This document shows positions 7,529 to 15,756 of a stretch of 53,764 nt of DNA, piece after piece (the stretch's first letter is position 1; each line of letters starts with the position of its first letter). Origin of the DNA: NZQO01 sp964639255. GTDB taxonomy: Bacteria; Bacteroidota; Bacteroidia; Flavobacteriales; Flavobacteriaceae. Both the position numbers and the translations under genes were made by a program. The stretch is from NCBI GenBank assembly GCA_964639255.1, contig CAZXDP010000013.1, forward strand, positions 1 to 53,764, read 5' to 3'. The notes under the pieces were generated by a model. That model was not told the DNA's origin, made no database searches, and saw only the letters and a program-made list of their open reading frames with translations.

Positions 7529-9181
7529 GTGATTACAGCCCTTTCCATAAAGAATTTTGCGCTTATTGATGATGTACAGGTAGCCTTTGGCGATGGTCTT
7601 ACCAGCATAACTGGGGAAACCGGTGCTGGAAAATCGATTATGTTAGGTGCCTTGGCCCTTATTCTAGGCAAGCGAGCCGATATTGGAAGTGTTAAGAATC
7701 CTGAAAAAAAATGCGTCATTGAAGGCCAATTTTCCATAGGGCCGTACAAGTTGCAGGAACTTTTTGAGGAACACGATCTGGATTACGAGCCAACCACTAT
7801 CCTACGGCGTGAGATCCTTCCAGGCGGTAAGTCGCGTGCGTTCGTGAACGATACCCCGGTAACGCTCAATCAGCTTCAGGCCATCGCGCCCTTCTTGGTA
7901 GATATTCATAGTCAGCACGAGACACTCAGTCTATTTTCAGAAAGTTTCCAGATAGAGGTTATCGATGCGCTAGCAGGGAACGCCGAATTGCTTCAGAAGT
8001 ACTCTGACCAATTGCGGGAATTTAAGACTGTGGATCTTCAAATTAAATCCTTGCGCGCAAAGAAAGAGGCCGCTGCCAAGGAACTGGACTATAATACCTT
8101 TCTCCACACCGAGTTGGAGCAGGCTAATTTGAAAGGACTGGACCAAGCAGAGCTCGAGGAATGCTATCAAACCTTGAACAACGCCGAAGAAATTCAAGAA
8201 TCGTTAGCTGCTATTCGGGCCCAGTTTTCCGAAGAACAAAGAGGTACCTTGGAAACCGCTAAGCAGGCAAGAAGCCTTCTGAATAAACTCAAGTCATTCG
8301 CAACGCACTACGACCAACTGTGGGAACGGTTGAATAGCGTCATTATAGAACTGGAGGATATAGACGATACAGTGGCCGACCTTTTGGATAGGGTAGAGGC
8401 AGACCCGCAGCGACTGTTCGAAACCAACGAAAAACTACAGACTCTGTATAAACTTCAGCAAAAGCATGGAGTAGATTCTATAGAAGAGTTAGTTGCTCTC
8501 CAGGAAGAATTGGCCTCTAAAATCGATGATACCCATACCATAGACAATACCCTATCAGAATTGGAGGGACAGCTTGTTAAAAGCAAAAACGAAGCGGTGC
8601 GATTGGCCAAAGAGTTGCACGATAAGCGGGTGGCAGCTATTCCAAAGCTAAAAAAGCAACTGGAAACCTATCTTAAAGAGTTGGGTCTCCCCAACGCACG
8701 GTTCAATTTCGAATTTTCTACCGCGAACGCTTTCAAGCACAATGGTATGGATGATTTGCAGCTTTTGTTTACAGCGAATAAGGGCATGGCTTTTGGCTCT
8801 TTGAAAAAGGTGGCCTCTGGCGGTGAGCTAAGCCGTATTATGCTATCCATAAAAGCTGTTTTGGCACAATATAAAAAACTGCCGACGCTAATTTTCGATG
8901 AGATCGATACAGGGGTTTCGGGAGAGGTGGCCAACCAGATGGCGCATATTTTAAGCGAAATGGGGCATAGCATGCAGGTTATGAGCATTACCCATCTTCC
9001 GCAGATTGCTTCAAGGGGAAAACAGCATATAAAGGTATATAAGGAAGATTTTGAAAATCGCACACAAACGAAGCTACGGTTGTTAGATCCAGAAGAGCGC
9101 GTGGTGGAAATAGCCCAGATGATTGGCGGCAAAAATATAACCGAAGCTGCGCTGGCCAATGCTAAGGAGTTGCTTAATTAA
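7529..9181 (+). CDS. recN: DNA repair ATPase RecN
   Basis: RecN is an SMC-like ATPase used in double-strand-break repair. The protein is 550 aa with a Walker A motif (GETGAGKS, about residues 30-37), a long central coiled coil (roughly residues 155-370), an ABC signature in ASGGELSRIMLS and a Walker B FDEIDTGVSG followed by the HLPQIAS switch histidine. The best start is GTG at 7529, since MITALSIKNFALIDD matches the family N-terminus and no ATG is available nearby. It lies 88 bases after DUF4835 and no consensus promoter box is visible in between. Confidence 0.96.
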   Translation: MITALSIKNFALIDDVQVAFGDGLTSITGETGAGKSIMLGALALILGKRADIGSVKNPEKKCVIEGQFSIGPYKLQELFEEHDLDYEPTTILRREILPGGKSRAFVNDTPVTLNQLQAIAPFLVDIHSQHETLSLFSESFQIEVIDALAGNAELLQKYSDQLREFKTVDLQIKSLRAKKEAAAKELDYNTFLHTELEQANLKGLDQAELEECYQTLNNAEEIQESLAAIRAQFSEEQRGTLETAKQARSLLNKLKSFATHYDQLWERLNSVIIELEDIDDTVADLLDRVEADPQRLFETNEKLQTLYKLQQKHGVDSIEELVALQEELASKIDDTHTIDNTLSELEGQLVKSKNEAVRLAKELHDKRVAAIPKLKKQLETYLKELGLPNARFNFEFSTANAFKHNGMDDLQLLFTANKGMAFGSLKKVASGGELSRIMLSIKAVLAQYKKLPTLIFDEIDTGVSGEVANQMAHILSEMGHSMQVMSITHLPQIASRGKQHIKVYKEDFENRTQTKLRLLDPEERVVEIAQMIGGKNITEAALANAKELLN

Positions 9182-9183
9182 TG

Positions 9184-9191
9184 TATCTTTA
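9184..9191 (+). promoter_or_regulatory. Near-consensus fabI promoter box
   Basis: TATCTTTA differs from TAnnTTTG only in the last base and lies 37 bases before the fabI ATG. Confidence 0.3.
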
Positions 9192-9228
9192 CAGGAATGA
9201 ATTTTTGAAATAACCTAATCAACATATT

Positions 9229-10047
9229 ATGGCATTTAATTTACTGAAGGGAAAAAGAGGAATCATATTTGGAGCGTTGGACGAGAACTCTATTGCATGG
9301 AAAACTGCCGAGCGTGTTCATGAAGAAGGCGGAAAATTTGTGCTTACCAACGCACCCATCGCTATGCGAATGGGCCAAATCAATGAACTTGCGAAGAAAA
9401 CCGGCTCCGAAATTGTCCCTGCCGACGCAACGAATATGGAAGATCTAGAGAATCTTGTTGAAAAGGCCATGGAAATTTTGGGGGGTAAATTAGATTTTGT
9501 CCTGCATTCGATTGGGATGTCGGTTAACGTGCGGAAAGGCAAGCACTATACCGACCAGAATTACGACTGGACGCACAAGGGATGGGACGTCTCTGCTGTT
9601 TCATTTCACAAAACGATGAACGTTCTCTATAACAAAGACGCGATGAATGAGTGGGGAAGTATTGTGGCCCTAACCTATATGGCGGCGCAGCGAGTTTTCC
9701 CAGATTACAACGATATGGCCGATAATAAAGCGTATTTAGAATCAATCGCTCGAAGTTTCGGCTATTTCTTCGGACGGGATAAAAAAGTTCGGGTCAATAC
9801 CATTTCCCAATCGCCCACGCCCACCACGGCCGGACAAGGGGTGAAAGGCTTTGACGGATTTATCAACTATGCCGAAAAGATGTCTCCTCTCGGCAACGCT
9901 ACTGCCTTAGATTGTGCTAACTACACCGTGGCGATGTTCAGCGATCTTACCAAGCGGGTAACCCTTCAAAATCTGTATAACGATGGCGGTTTCTCTAATG
10001 TCGGGGTAAGCGATGCCGTAATGGAAGCTTTTGTTTCGGAAGAATAA
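9229..10047 (+). CDS. fabI: Enoyl-[acyl-carrier-protein] reductase FabI
   Basis: FabI reduces enoyl-ACP with NAD(P)H in the last step of each fatty-acid elongation round. The 272-aa SDR-fold protein has the FabI-type nucleotide motif (GIIFGALDENSIAWKTA), a central LHSIGMS, active-site tyrosines at about Y150 (LTYMAAQR) and Y160, and K167 in the Y-x6-K arrangement. The C-terminal GGFSNVGVSD is typical of flavobacterial forms. The gene stands alone, is followed by a strong terminator at 10071, and is preceded by recN at 47 bases. Confidence 0.96.
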   Translation: MAFNLLKGKRGIIFGALDENSIAWKTAERVHEEGGKFVLTNAPIAMRMGQINELAKKTGSEIVPADATNMEDLENLVEKAMEILGGKLDFVLHSIGMSVNVRKGKHYTDQNYDWTHKGWDVSAVSFHKTMNVLYNKDAMNEWGSIVALTYMAAQRVFPDYNDMADNKAYLESIARSFGYFFGRDKKVRVNTISQSPTPTTAGQGVKGFDGFINYAEKMSPLGNATALDCANYTVAMFSDLTKRVTLQNLYNDGGFSNVGVSDAVMEAFVSEE

Positions 10048-10070
10048 AGAAGACCAAGCATTAAACTGAA

Positions 10071-10098
10071 AACCTCGCCAAAATAGCGGGGTTTTTTT
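10071..10098 (+). terminator. Rho-independent terminator after fabI
   Basis: AACCTCGC (10071-10078) pairs with GCGGGGTT (10086-10093), with one G-T wobble and a 7-base loop, and runs into a seven-T tract. Confidence 0.85.
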
Positions 10099-10204
10099 AT
10101 CGTAAATATTTAACGGTAAAAGCAACACATTGTCGAATTATGTTTGATGGTAATGGTTTTTTTGATACTTTTAAGCTAATATTAACTAAACTATTAATTT
10201 CATT

Positions 10205-13051
10205 ATGAAAAAAATTACATCGTTGCTGTGCTTGGCATTTGGTCTTATTTGGACCGTACAAGCGCAGGATGGAGTGTCATCGAGTGCATTGGTGGCAGGC
10301 TCCGTTCACAAAAATGTCACTACGGCTACCCATAACTTCACGGCACAGGGGAGCCAATCACAAGAATCAACTGTTCCTGCTATTTTACAGGGAATAGTGG
10401 AATATTCTAAGAGCGCTTATAATGGTACTGCCCATAGAAATAGCGGTTCCAATTTAATCTTTGAAACGGGACCGTATTTTAACGTTCCGGGAAATCCTGA
10501 TATCAGCCTATTGGAAAATACCACTTTAGGTATGAATACGTTGGGTGGAGGTATCCAAATTGCGAATAACAATCGGATGGCAGATGACATCGTCTTAGAT
10601 GATGAATATGAGATTACACAAATCGATTTTTTTGCCTATCAAACTGGAGCGCCCACCACGCCAGCGTCAATTAACGAAATCAATTTACAAGTATGGGATG
10701 GTGATCCTAGCGACCCAGCGAGTACAGTGATATGGGGTGATGCAAGCACCAATGTATTCGGGAGTGCCGTATGGAGTAATGCTTACAGAGAATCTGAAAC
10801 TTCTCCAGGTACGACTCGTGCTATTCAGCGCGTTACGGTAAACCCAGTGGGTCTTACCCTACCTGCTGGAACCTATTGGTTCGATTGGTCTATGGCCGGT
10901 ACTGCGGCTTCTGGACCTTGGCAACCTCCTGTGGTAATTCTTGGGCAAGCAACTACCGGAAATGCTCAGCAATCCCTTGCAGGAGTATGGGGCCCTTGGT
11001 TAGACACGGGAACTAGTACCCAGTTAGGTGCGCCGGTACAAGTGTATGGTGACCTTGTTGGAGGTGGTGGTACTGCTTGCAGCCAAGGCAATCCTCCAAA
11101 TACCCCTATTGCAGCAATTGGTTCTTCTATCGATAGTGATTTCGATGCTGCGGTCGACTTAATTGTTGCCGATGGCGAGCAGTTTACGTTAAATCAAATT
11201 ACCGCTAATTTCCTTACGCTGGCAGCTAGCACAGAGCCTACCACCGCAAACGTTCGATATTATACAAATAATGCTGGGTTCCCTGGCACAGAGATAGGAT
11301 CTGAATTGGGGATTCCTGTAACGGTTTTGAGCACCAATCCTTGGATAAATCCTGTGGCCAATGTCCATGAAATTGAATTTGATGTTACGCCCTTCACTTT
11401 CGACGGTAACTTTGGATCGGAAACTACCTATTGGGTAGAGGTTACCATTGGGAATGCGGCTGGTGATGGTACAATTTTTTGGGAAGCCATCGAAGATGTA
11501 GTGGCTCCATTAGTTGGCGAGCCTATGGTTCAATTCAACGGAACGGTTTGGGGCTATCCAGATTATAATAACGATGGTACTCCAGACGATAATGTAGAAG
11601 GTGTATATTCCTTAAATGGAGATTGTGAAGTGCTGCCTGATAACGACCTCTGTGACGATGCTTTTGCTATTGCCTGTGGTGAAACCCTATCTGGTGATAC
11701 TTCAAATGGCAATACCGACACCAATGGCGATGGCGCTCCAGATGAGTGGTTCTCATTCACCGGTAGCGGCTCTCCTCAAGTGGTGACAGTTTCACTTTGT
11801 GGATCCTCTTACGATACAATTTTGACTGCTTACGATGATTGTAGCCTTGCCAATGTAGTAGCAACAAACGATGATGCATGTGGACTTCAGTCTGAAATAT
11901 CATTCCTTTCCGATGGAACTACAACCTATTATTTTGCCGTAGACGGATTCGGAGGTGCTGCCGGTGCTTTCGATATCGCAGTAACTTGTGTAGATCCACC
12001 AGAGAATGATACTTGCGATGGCGCGTTGCCAATTTCATGTGGTGAAACCATTGCCGGAACTACCAACAATGCTACCATAGATACCAATGTGGCACCAGAT
12101 TGTGGTACAACTGTTACCTCTCCTGGTGTGTGGTATGTATACGAAGACACTTCTGGCTTGGTAACCGATATTACCATCTCAATGTGTAACGGAAACACTG
12201 CTTACGATAGCAAGTTGTCTGTATATACGGGAGATTGTGGTGCACCGCCATTAACTTGCGTTACCGGCAATGATGATAGCTGTGGATTGCAATCTGAAGT
12301 GTCCTTCCAGAGTGATGGCGCTACAACTTATTACATTTTAGTGCACGGATTTGGTGGAGCGACAGGAGATTTCGAATTAGAAATGAACTGTACAATCGTT
12401 CCCCCACCAAACGATATGATTGCCAATTCTATTGATGTTGATGAGGCTGGATTCCCATATACCGATCCACAAGTACAAATGCCTGGGGCAACTACCGAGA
12501 ACGGCAACCCAGCTGGATGTAACATTAACGGTGCGAACGGCGTATGGTATAACTTCGTTCCAGAAGGAGACGGAACTGCTACGGCAACCATCGTTTCTCC
12601 AGCAGGACTTAGCTTCGTATCTTTCTATGAGGCACCTAACGAGAATGCTGCCGTAACAGACTTAGTATTGGTTAACCAAAACAGCAATCAGTGTGTGCCG
12701 GGTACACAAACTACCATTAACACTACCGCTGGGCAAGCTTACTATGTATTTGTAGTGAACACCGATGGCAAAACCGACATCACCATAGACGGTACCAACC
12801 TAGGAGTTGCCAACAATACCATAGAAGGGTTTACCTATTATCCTAACCCTGCCATCAGCACGTTGAACTTAAATTCAGTAGAGACTATTGAAGCGGTTAG
12901 CATCTATAATATGCTGGGCCAATCGGTAGTAGATATGGCTATCGACGCTACCAGCTCTCAAGTAGACGTTTCTGGATTGAGCACTGGAACCTATGTGATG
13001 AAAGTTATTGTTAACGGTCAAGTAGGAACCTACCAGATTATTAAAGATTAA
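10205..13051 (+). CDS. Large secreted T9SS cargo protein with repeated beta-sandwich modules
   Basis: 948 aa with a signal peptide ending in VQAQ. The C-terminal domain (about residues 870-948: YYPNPA, YNMLGQ, LSTGTYVMKV, YQIIKD) is a textbook T9SS type A sorting signal, so the protein should cross the outer membrane and be surface-attached or released. From about residue 480 there are three modules opening with ND (NDLCDDA, NDTCDGA, NDMIANS). The first two are close copies (NDDACGLQSE / NDDSCGLQSE, 134 residues apart) resembling pre-peptidase C-terminal or adhesion-type modules. The N-terminal 450 residues hold two other beta-rich segments. No catalytic domain is recognisable, so a structural or adhesive role is likely. 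The gene is monocistronic with terminators on both sides. TACTTTTA at 10166 may be its -7 box. Confidence 0.88.
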   Translation: MKKITSLLCLAFGLIWTVQAQDGVSSSALVAGSVHKNVTTATHNFTAQGSQSQESTVPAILQGIVEYSKSAYNGTAHRNSGSNLIFETGPYFNVPGNPDISLLENTTLGMNTLGGGIQIANNNRMADDIVLDDEYEITQIDFFAYQTGAPTTPASINEINLQVWDGDPSDPASTVIWGDASTNVFGSAVWSNAYRESETSPGTTRAIQRVTVNPVGLTLPAGTYWFDWSMAGTAASGPWQPPVVILGQATTGNAQQSLAGVWGPWLDTGTSTQLGAPVQVYGDLVGGGGTACSQGNPPNTPIAAIGSSIDSDFDAAVDLIVADGEQFTLNQITANFLTLAASTEPTTANVRYYTNNAGFPGTEIGSELGIPVTVLSTNPWINPVANVHEIEFDVTPFTFDGNFGSETTYWVEVTIGNAAGDGTIFWEAIEDVVAPLVGEPMVQFNGTVWGYPDYNNDGTPDDNVEGVYSLNGDCEVLPDNDLCDDAFAIACGETLSGDTSNGNTDTNGDGAPDEWFSFTGSGSPQVVTVSLCGSSYDTILTAYDDCSLANVVATNDDACGLQSEISFLSDGTTTYYFAVDGFGGAAGAFDIAVTCVDPPENDTCDGALPISCGETIAGTTNNATIDTNVAPDCGTTVTSPGVWYVYEDTSGLVTDITISMCNGNTAYDSKLSVYTGDCGAPPLTCVTGNDDSCGLQSEVSFQSDGATTYYILVHGFGGATGDFELEMNCTIVPPPNDMIANSIDVDEAGFPYTDPQVQMPGATTENGNPAGCNINGANGVWYNFVPEGDGTATATIVSPAGLSFVSFYEAPNENAAVTDLVLVNQNSNQCVPGTQTTINTTAGQAYYVFVVNTDGKTDITIDGTNLGVANNTIEGFTYYPNPAISTLNLNSVETIEAVSIYNMLGQSVVDMAIDATSSQVDVSGLSTGTYVMKVIVNGQVGTYQIIKD

Positions 13052-13079
13052 GTACTAGCATATCAAATTAAATTTGAAG

Positions 13080-13110
13080 CCACCCCGATCTTTTCGGGGT
13101 GGTTTTTTTT
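13080..13110 (+). terminator. Rho-independent terminator after the T9SS cargo gene
   Basis: CCACCCCGA (13080-13088) pairs perfectly with TCGGGGTGG (13094-13102) around a 5-base loop and is followed by eight Ts. The last T is also the first base of the next promoter box. Confidence 0.92.
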
Positions 13111-13117
13111 ACATTTG
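13110..13117 (+). promoter_or_regulatory. Predicted glycosyltransferase -7 box
   Basis: TACATTTG is a perfect TAnnTTTG match, 5 bases before the ATG at 13123, directly abutting the preceding terminator T-tract. Confidence 0.6.
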
Positions 13118-13122
13118 TGGCC

Positions 13123-14124
13123 ATGCAGCCACAGTTTTCCTTTATCATTCCCGTTTATAACAGGCCACAGGAAATAGCCGAATTATTGGAAAGCCTCTCG
13201 AAAATTGAGTTTTCCCGTCCTTTTGAAGTGGTACTCATCGAGGATGGTTCTTCGGAAAAAGCCGATGGCCAAGTGGATGCGTTCAAAGATCAGATGCATA
13301 TTTCGTACTACTGCAAAGAGAATACCGGTCCGGGAGATTCCCGAAATTACGGTATGAAACGTGCTCAAGGCGATTATTTTATTATTTTGGATAGCGACTG
13401 TTTGGTGCCCGAACATTACCTAGAAACAGTGGATGCCTTTCTTGCCAATACCTTTGTGCATTGCTATGGCGGCGCCGATGCAGCGCATTCTTCCTTTACG
13501 AACCTACAAAAGGCCATCAATTACGTTATGACCTCTTTTCTTACTACAGGGGGCATACGTGGCAGTAAAAATTCTGTGCAGAAATTTGAGCCCCGCAGTT
13601 TCAACATGGGAATATCCAAAAAAGCCTTCGAAGCAACGGGCGGCTTTGCTACCATCCATCCCGGTGAGGATCCAGATATGTCGCAACGTATAATCAAGGC
13701 GGGTTTTGAGACGGCGTATATTCCCCATGCTTACGTGTATCATAAACGCCGAATTTCTTGGCGCAGTTTTTACCGACAGGTAAAAAAATTCGGGTTGGTG
13801 AGGCCCATCTTGAACCGTTGGCATCCCGATGCTGCAAAAATTACGTTTTGGTTTCCTACATTTTTCATGCTTGGCAGTTTATTTTCCATAGTGCTCGCTA
13901 TATTCGTTTCCTATCTTTGGGTGCTCCCGCTGATAGGATACCTATTGGCCATCGCCATTCACGCGACGTGTGTAAACCGAAATGCAGCAGTGGGACTTAT
14001 GAGCGTATGGGCCGTATGCATTCAGTTTTATGCCTACGGAACGGCTTTTTTGAAAAGCACCTACTACATCGGCTGGTTGCAGAAAGACCCAAAAAAGAAA
14101 TTTCCACACTTATTTTTTGAGTAA
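13123..14124 (+). CDS. Family 2 glycosyltransferase with C-terminal membrane segments
   Basis: A 333-aa GT-A fold glycosyltransferase. It starts FSFIIPVYNRPQEI, shows the LIEDGSS nucleotide-binding loop, a DSD metal motif (D90-S-D92) and a GGFATIHPGEDPDMSQR acceptor-side segment with the conserved ED. Two or three hydrophobic helices follow from about residue 240 (WFPTFFMLGSLFSIV, YLWVLPLIGYLLAI). It therefore probably works at the inner face of the cytoplasmic membrane on a lipid-linked or cell-surface glycan. The substrate cannot be read from the sequence. I chose ATG 13123 over an in-frame upstream codon at 13099 because that one lies within the terminator. YbbR and coaE follow with short gaps. 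Confidence 0.9.
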   Translation: MQPQFSFIIPVYNRPQEIAELLESLSKIEFSRPFEVVLIEDGSSEKADGQVDAFKDQMHISYYCKENTGPGDSRNYGMKRAQGDYFIILDSDCLVPEHYLETVDAFLANTFVHCYGGADAAHSSFTNLQKAINYVMTSFLTTGGIRGSKNSVQKFEPRSFNMGISKKAFEATGGFATIHPGEDPDMSQRIIKAGFETAYIPHAYVYHKRRISWRSFYRQVKKFGLVRPILNRWHPDAAKITFWFPTFFMLGSLFSIVLAIFVSYLWVLPLIGYLLAIAIHATCVNRNAAVGLMSVWAVCIQFYAYGTAFLKSTYYIGWLQKDPKKKFPHLFFE

Positions 14125-14147
14125 TTTTAAAGGAAATTCAACCTACT

Positions 14148-15098
14148 ATGTTTAGAGGCATACGGCGCTTTCTTAAAAAATCGAAACTTAAGGTATTCCT
14201 TTTATTTCTTTTTATAGCCTTTATATTTTGGCTCTTAACCAAATTCTCGAGGGAATATACCGTAACCGTAGAGGCCTTTGTTACTTATACCAACTTTCCA
14301 AAAAACTCAGTGCTTGCCGCCGGGAACACCCGTACGCTCTCTTTTGATGCCAATTTGAATGGATTTGAGTTTCTCTATTATCGCTTAAAGCAACCTAGTG
14401 TCACAATTGATGTAAAGAAATTTTATAAGCAAGACCAGCAGCTGGCGGTCGTCAATGCCCAAGAATTAAATAGGGCACTTAGTGCACAACTCAAACTCAA
14501 CGTCCCCATTAAAAACATCGCTCCCAATTCGCTCACTATTGGATTAGATGGATATGTCTCTAAGAAAGTTCCCGTTAGAATCCAGAAGAATATTTCATTT
14601 CAACAAGGGTTCAGGGCGTTAGATAGCGTTCGAGCAACGCCAGATTCAGTAACTATTTCTGGGCCCAGTTTGGCCTTGGAAGAAGTACAGCAGGTACAAA
14701 CCGAGGTATGGGAGGCGACGAATCTTAACGAAGATGTAACCGTAATAATTCAACTTGTGGCTCCAACTGCCAACGAAGTTTCGTTCTCCCCAAGTCAGGT
14801 AGAACTCTCCCTTAAGGTAGATGAATTCACCCAAAAAACAAGCGTTGTCCCTATCTCACTGGTCTCTGTGCCTGCCAATATTCGCGTTAAGTTAATTCCT
14901 GAGTTCATTACCTTGACGTATAACCTGTCCGTAGCTCATTTTCAAAAGGTGCAGCCCAACGACTTTAAGGTGATTTGCGACTATGCCGAAAGGAATGAAC
15001 AAGGCAGTTTTATGGTTCCTAAATTGTTAGAGGCCCCGGCTACCGTCCAAGATATAGAAATGGATACCAAAAAGATAGATTATTTAATTTTTAAATGA
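14148..15098 (+). CDS. YbbR-like domain protein, membrane anchored
   Basis: 316 aa. One transmembrane helix near residues 16-32 (KVFLLFLFIAFIFWLL) precedes an extracytoplasmic region with beta-rich YbbR-type segments (YTVTVEAFVTYTNFP; LDGYVSKKVPVRIQKN; DSVTISGPSLALEEV). In Firmicutes the YbbR protein CdaR regulates the c-di-AMP cyclase CdaA. No such cyclase gene is visible here, so the regulatory link is only by family. The stop codon overlaps the coaE start (ATGA), a common flavobacterial pairing. It lies 23 bases after the glycosyltransferase gene, with which it is probably cotranscribed. Confidence 0.82.
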   Translation: MFRGIRRFLKKSKLKVFLLFLFIAFIFWLLTKFSREYTVTVEAFVTYTNFPKNSVLAAGNTRTLSFDANLNGFEFLYYRLKQPSVTIDVKKFYKQDQQLAVVNAQELNRALSAQLKLNVPIKNIAPNSLTIGLDGYVSKKVPVRIQKNISFQQGFRALDSVRATPDSVTISGPSLALEEVQQVQTEVWEATNLNEDVTVIIQLVAPTANEVSFSPSQVELSLKVDEFTQKTSVVPISLVSVPANIRVKLIPEFITLTYNLSVAHFQKVQPNDFKVICDYAERNEQGSFMVPKLLEAPATVQDIEMDTKKIDYLIFK

Positions 15099-15688
15099 AG
15101 ATTGTAGGGCTTACCGGAGGCATTGGTAGTGGTAAGACCACCGTGGCCGCTATGTTTAAGAAATTGGGCGTACCGGTGTACATTGCCGATGAACAGGCAA
15201 AACATCTTTCCAATACCAATCCTGAAATTAGGAGAGAGGTAATACAGCTATTGGGAGAACAAGCCTACTTGGGAAAAACGTTGAACAGGGCTTACGTGGC
15301 GAAAATAGTGTTCAACGATGCTGAAAAGCTGGCATCGCTCAATGCGATAATCCATCCACGTGTGAGGAACCATTTTCAGCAGTGGAGAAAAACCCAACAA
15401 GGAAGTTATTGTATAAAAGAGGCCGCCATTCTCTTTGAGAACGGAAATTATAAAAACTGCGACGCCACCATATTGGTAATTGCACCTAAGAAAGTCCGTA
15501 TTGATCGAGTAATGGCCCGCGATAGCACTACCGAAGCCGAGGTGAAAAAGCGTATGGAGCATCAATGGCCCGAACGTAGGAAAAAATTACTGGCTACTTA
15601 TATCATTGAAAATATCGATATAGAGAAAACAGCTAGAAGAGTGAAAATGCTTCACGAGAAACTGCTTCAGAAGTACCGAAAAGCCTAA
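15095..15688 (+). CDS. coaE: Dephospho-CoA kinase CoaE
   Basis: CoaE phosphorylates dephospho-CoA in the last step of coenzyme A synthesis. The 197-aa protein starts MKIVGLTGGIGSGKTT with the P-loop at residues 8-15, and carries VYIADEQAKHL, IHPRVR and the lid segment RVMARDSTTEAEVKKRM. The length is normal. The ATG overlaps the stop of the YbbR-like gene by four bases, indicating translational coupling. Confidence 0.96.
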   Translation: MKIVGLTGGIGSGKTTVAAMFKKLGVPVYIADEQAKHLSNTNPEIRREVIQLLGEQAYLGKTLNRAYVAKIVFNDAEKLASLNAIIHPRVRNHFQQWRKTQQGSYCIKEAAILFENGNYKNCDATILVIAPKKVRIDRVMARDSTTEAEVKKRMEHQWPERRKKLLATYIIENIDIEKTARRVKMLHEKLLQKYRKA

Positions 15689-15744
15689 GAAAATCATTTT
15701 GTTAACATTTGGTTAAACCACCGTAGCCCTAAATGTTAAAATCT

Positions 15745-15752
15745 TACTTTTG
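15745..15752 (+). promoter_or_regulatory. Predicted histidine-kinase/response-regulator promoter box
   Basis: TACTTTTG fits TAnnTTTG exactly and lies 4 bases before the ATG at 15757. No TTG is present at the usual -33 distance. Confidence 0.6.
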
Positions 15753-15756
15753 GGTT

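Noticed and set aside
11640..12400. Tandem repeat as an assembly artefact in the T9SS cargo gene
   Set aside because: The modules differ at many codons and the frame stays open, so it looks like a genuine protein repeat.
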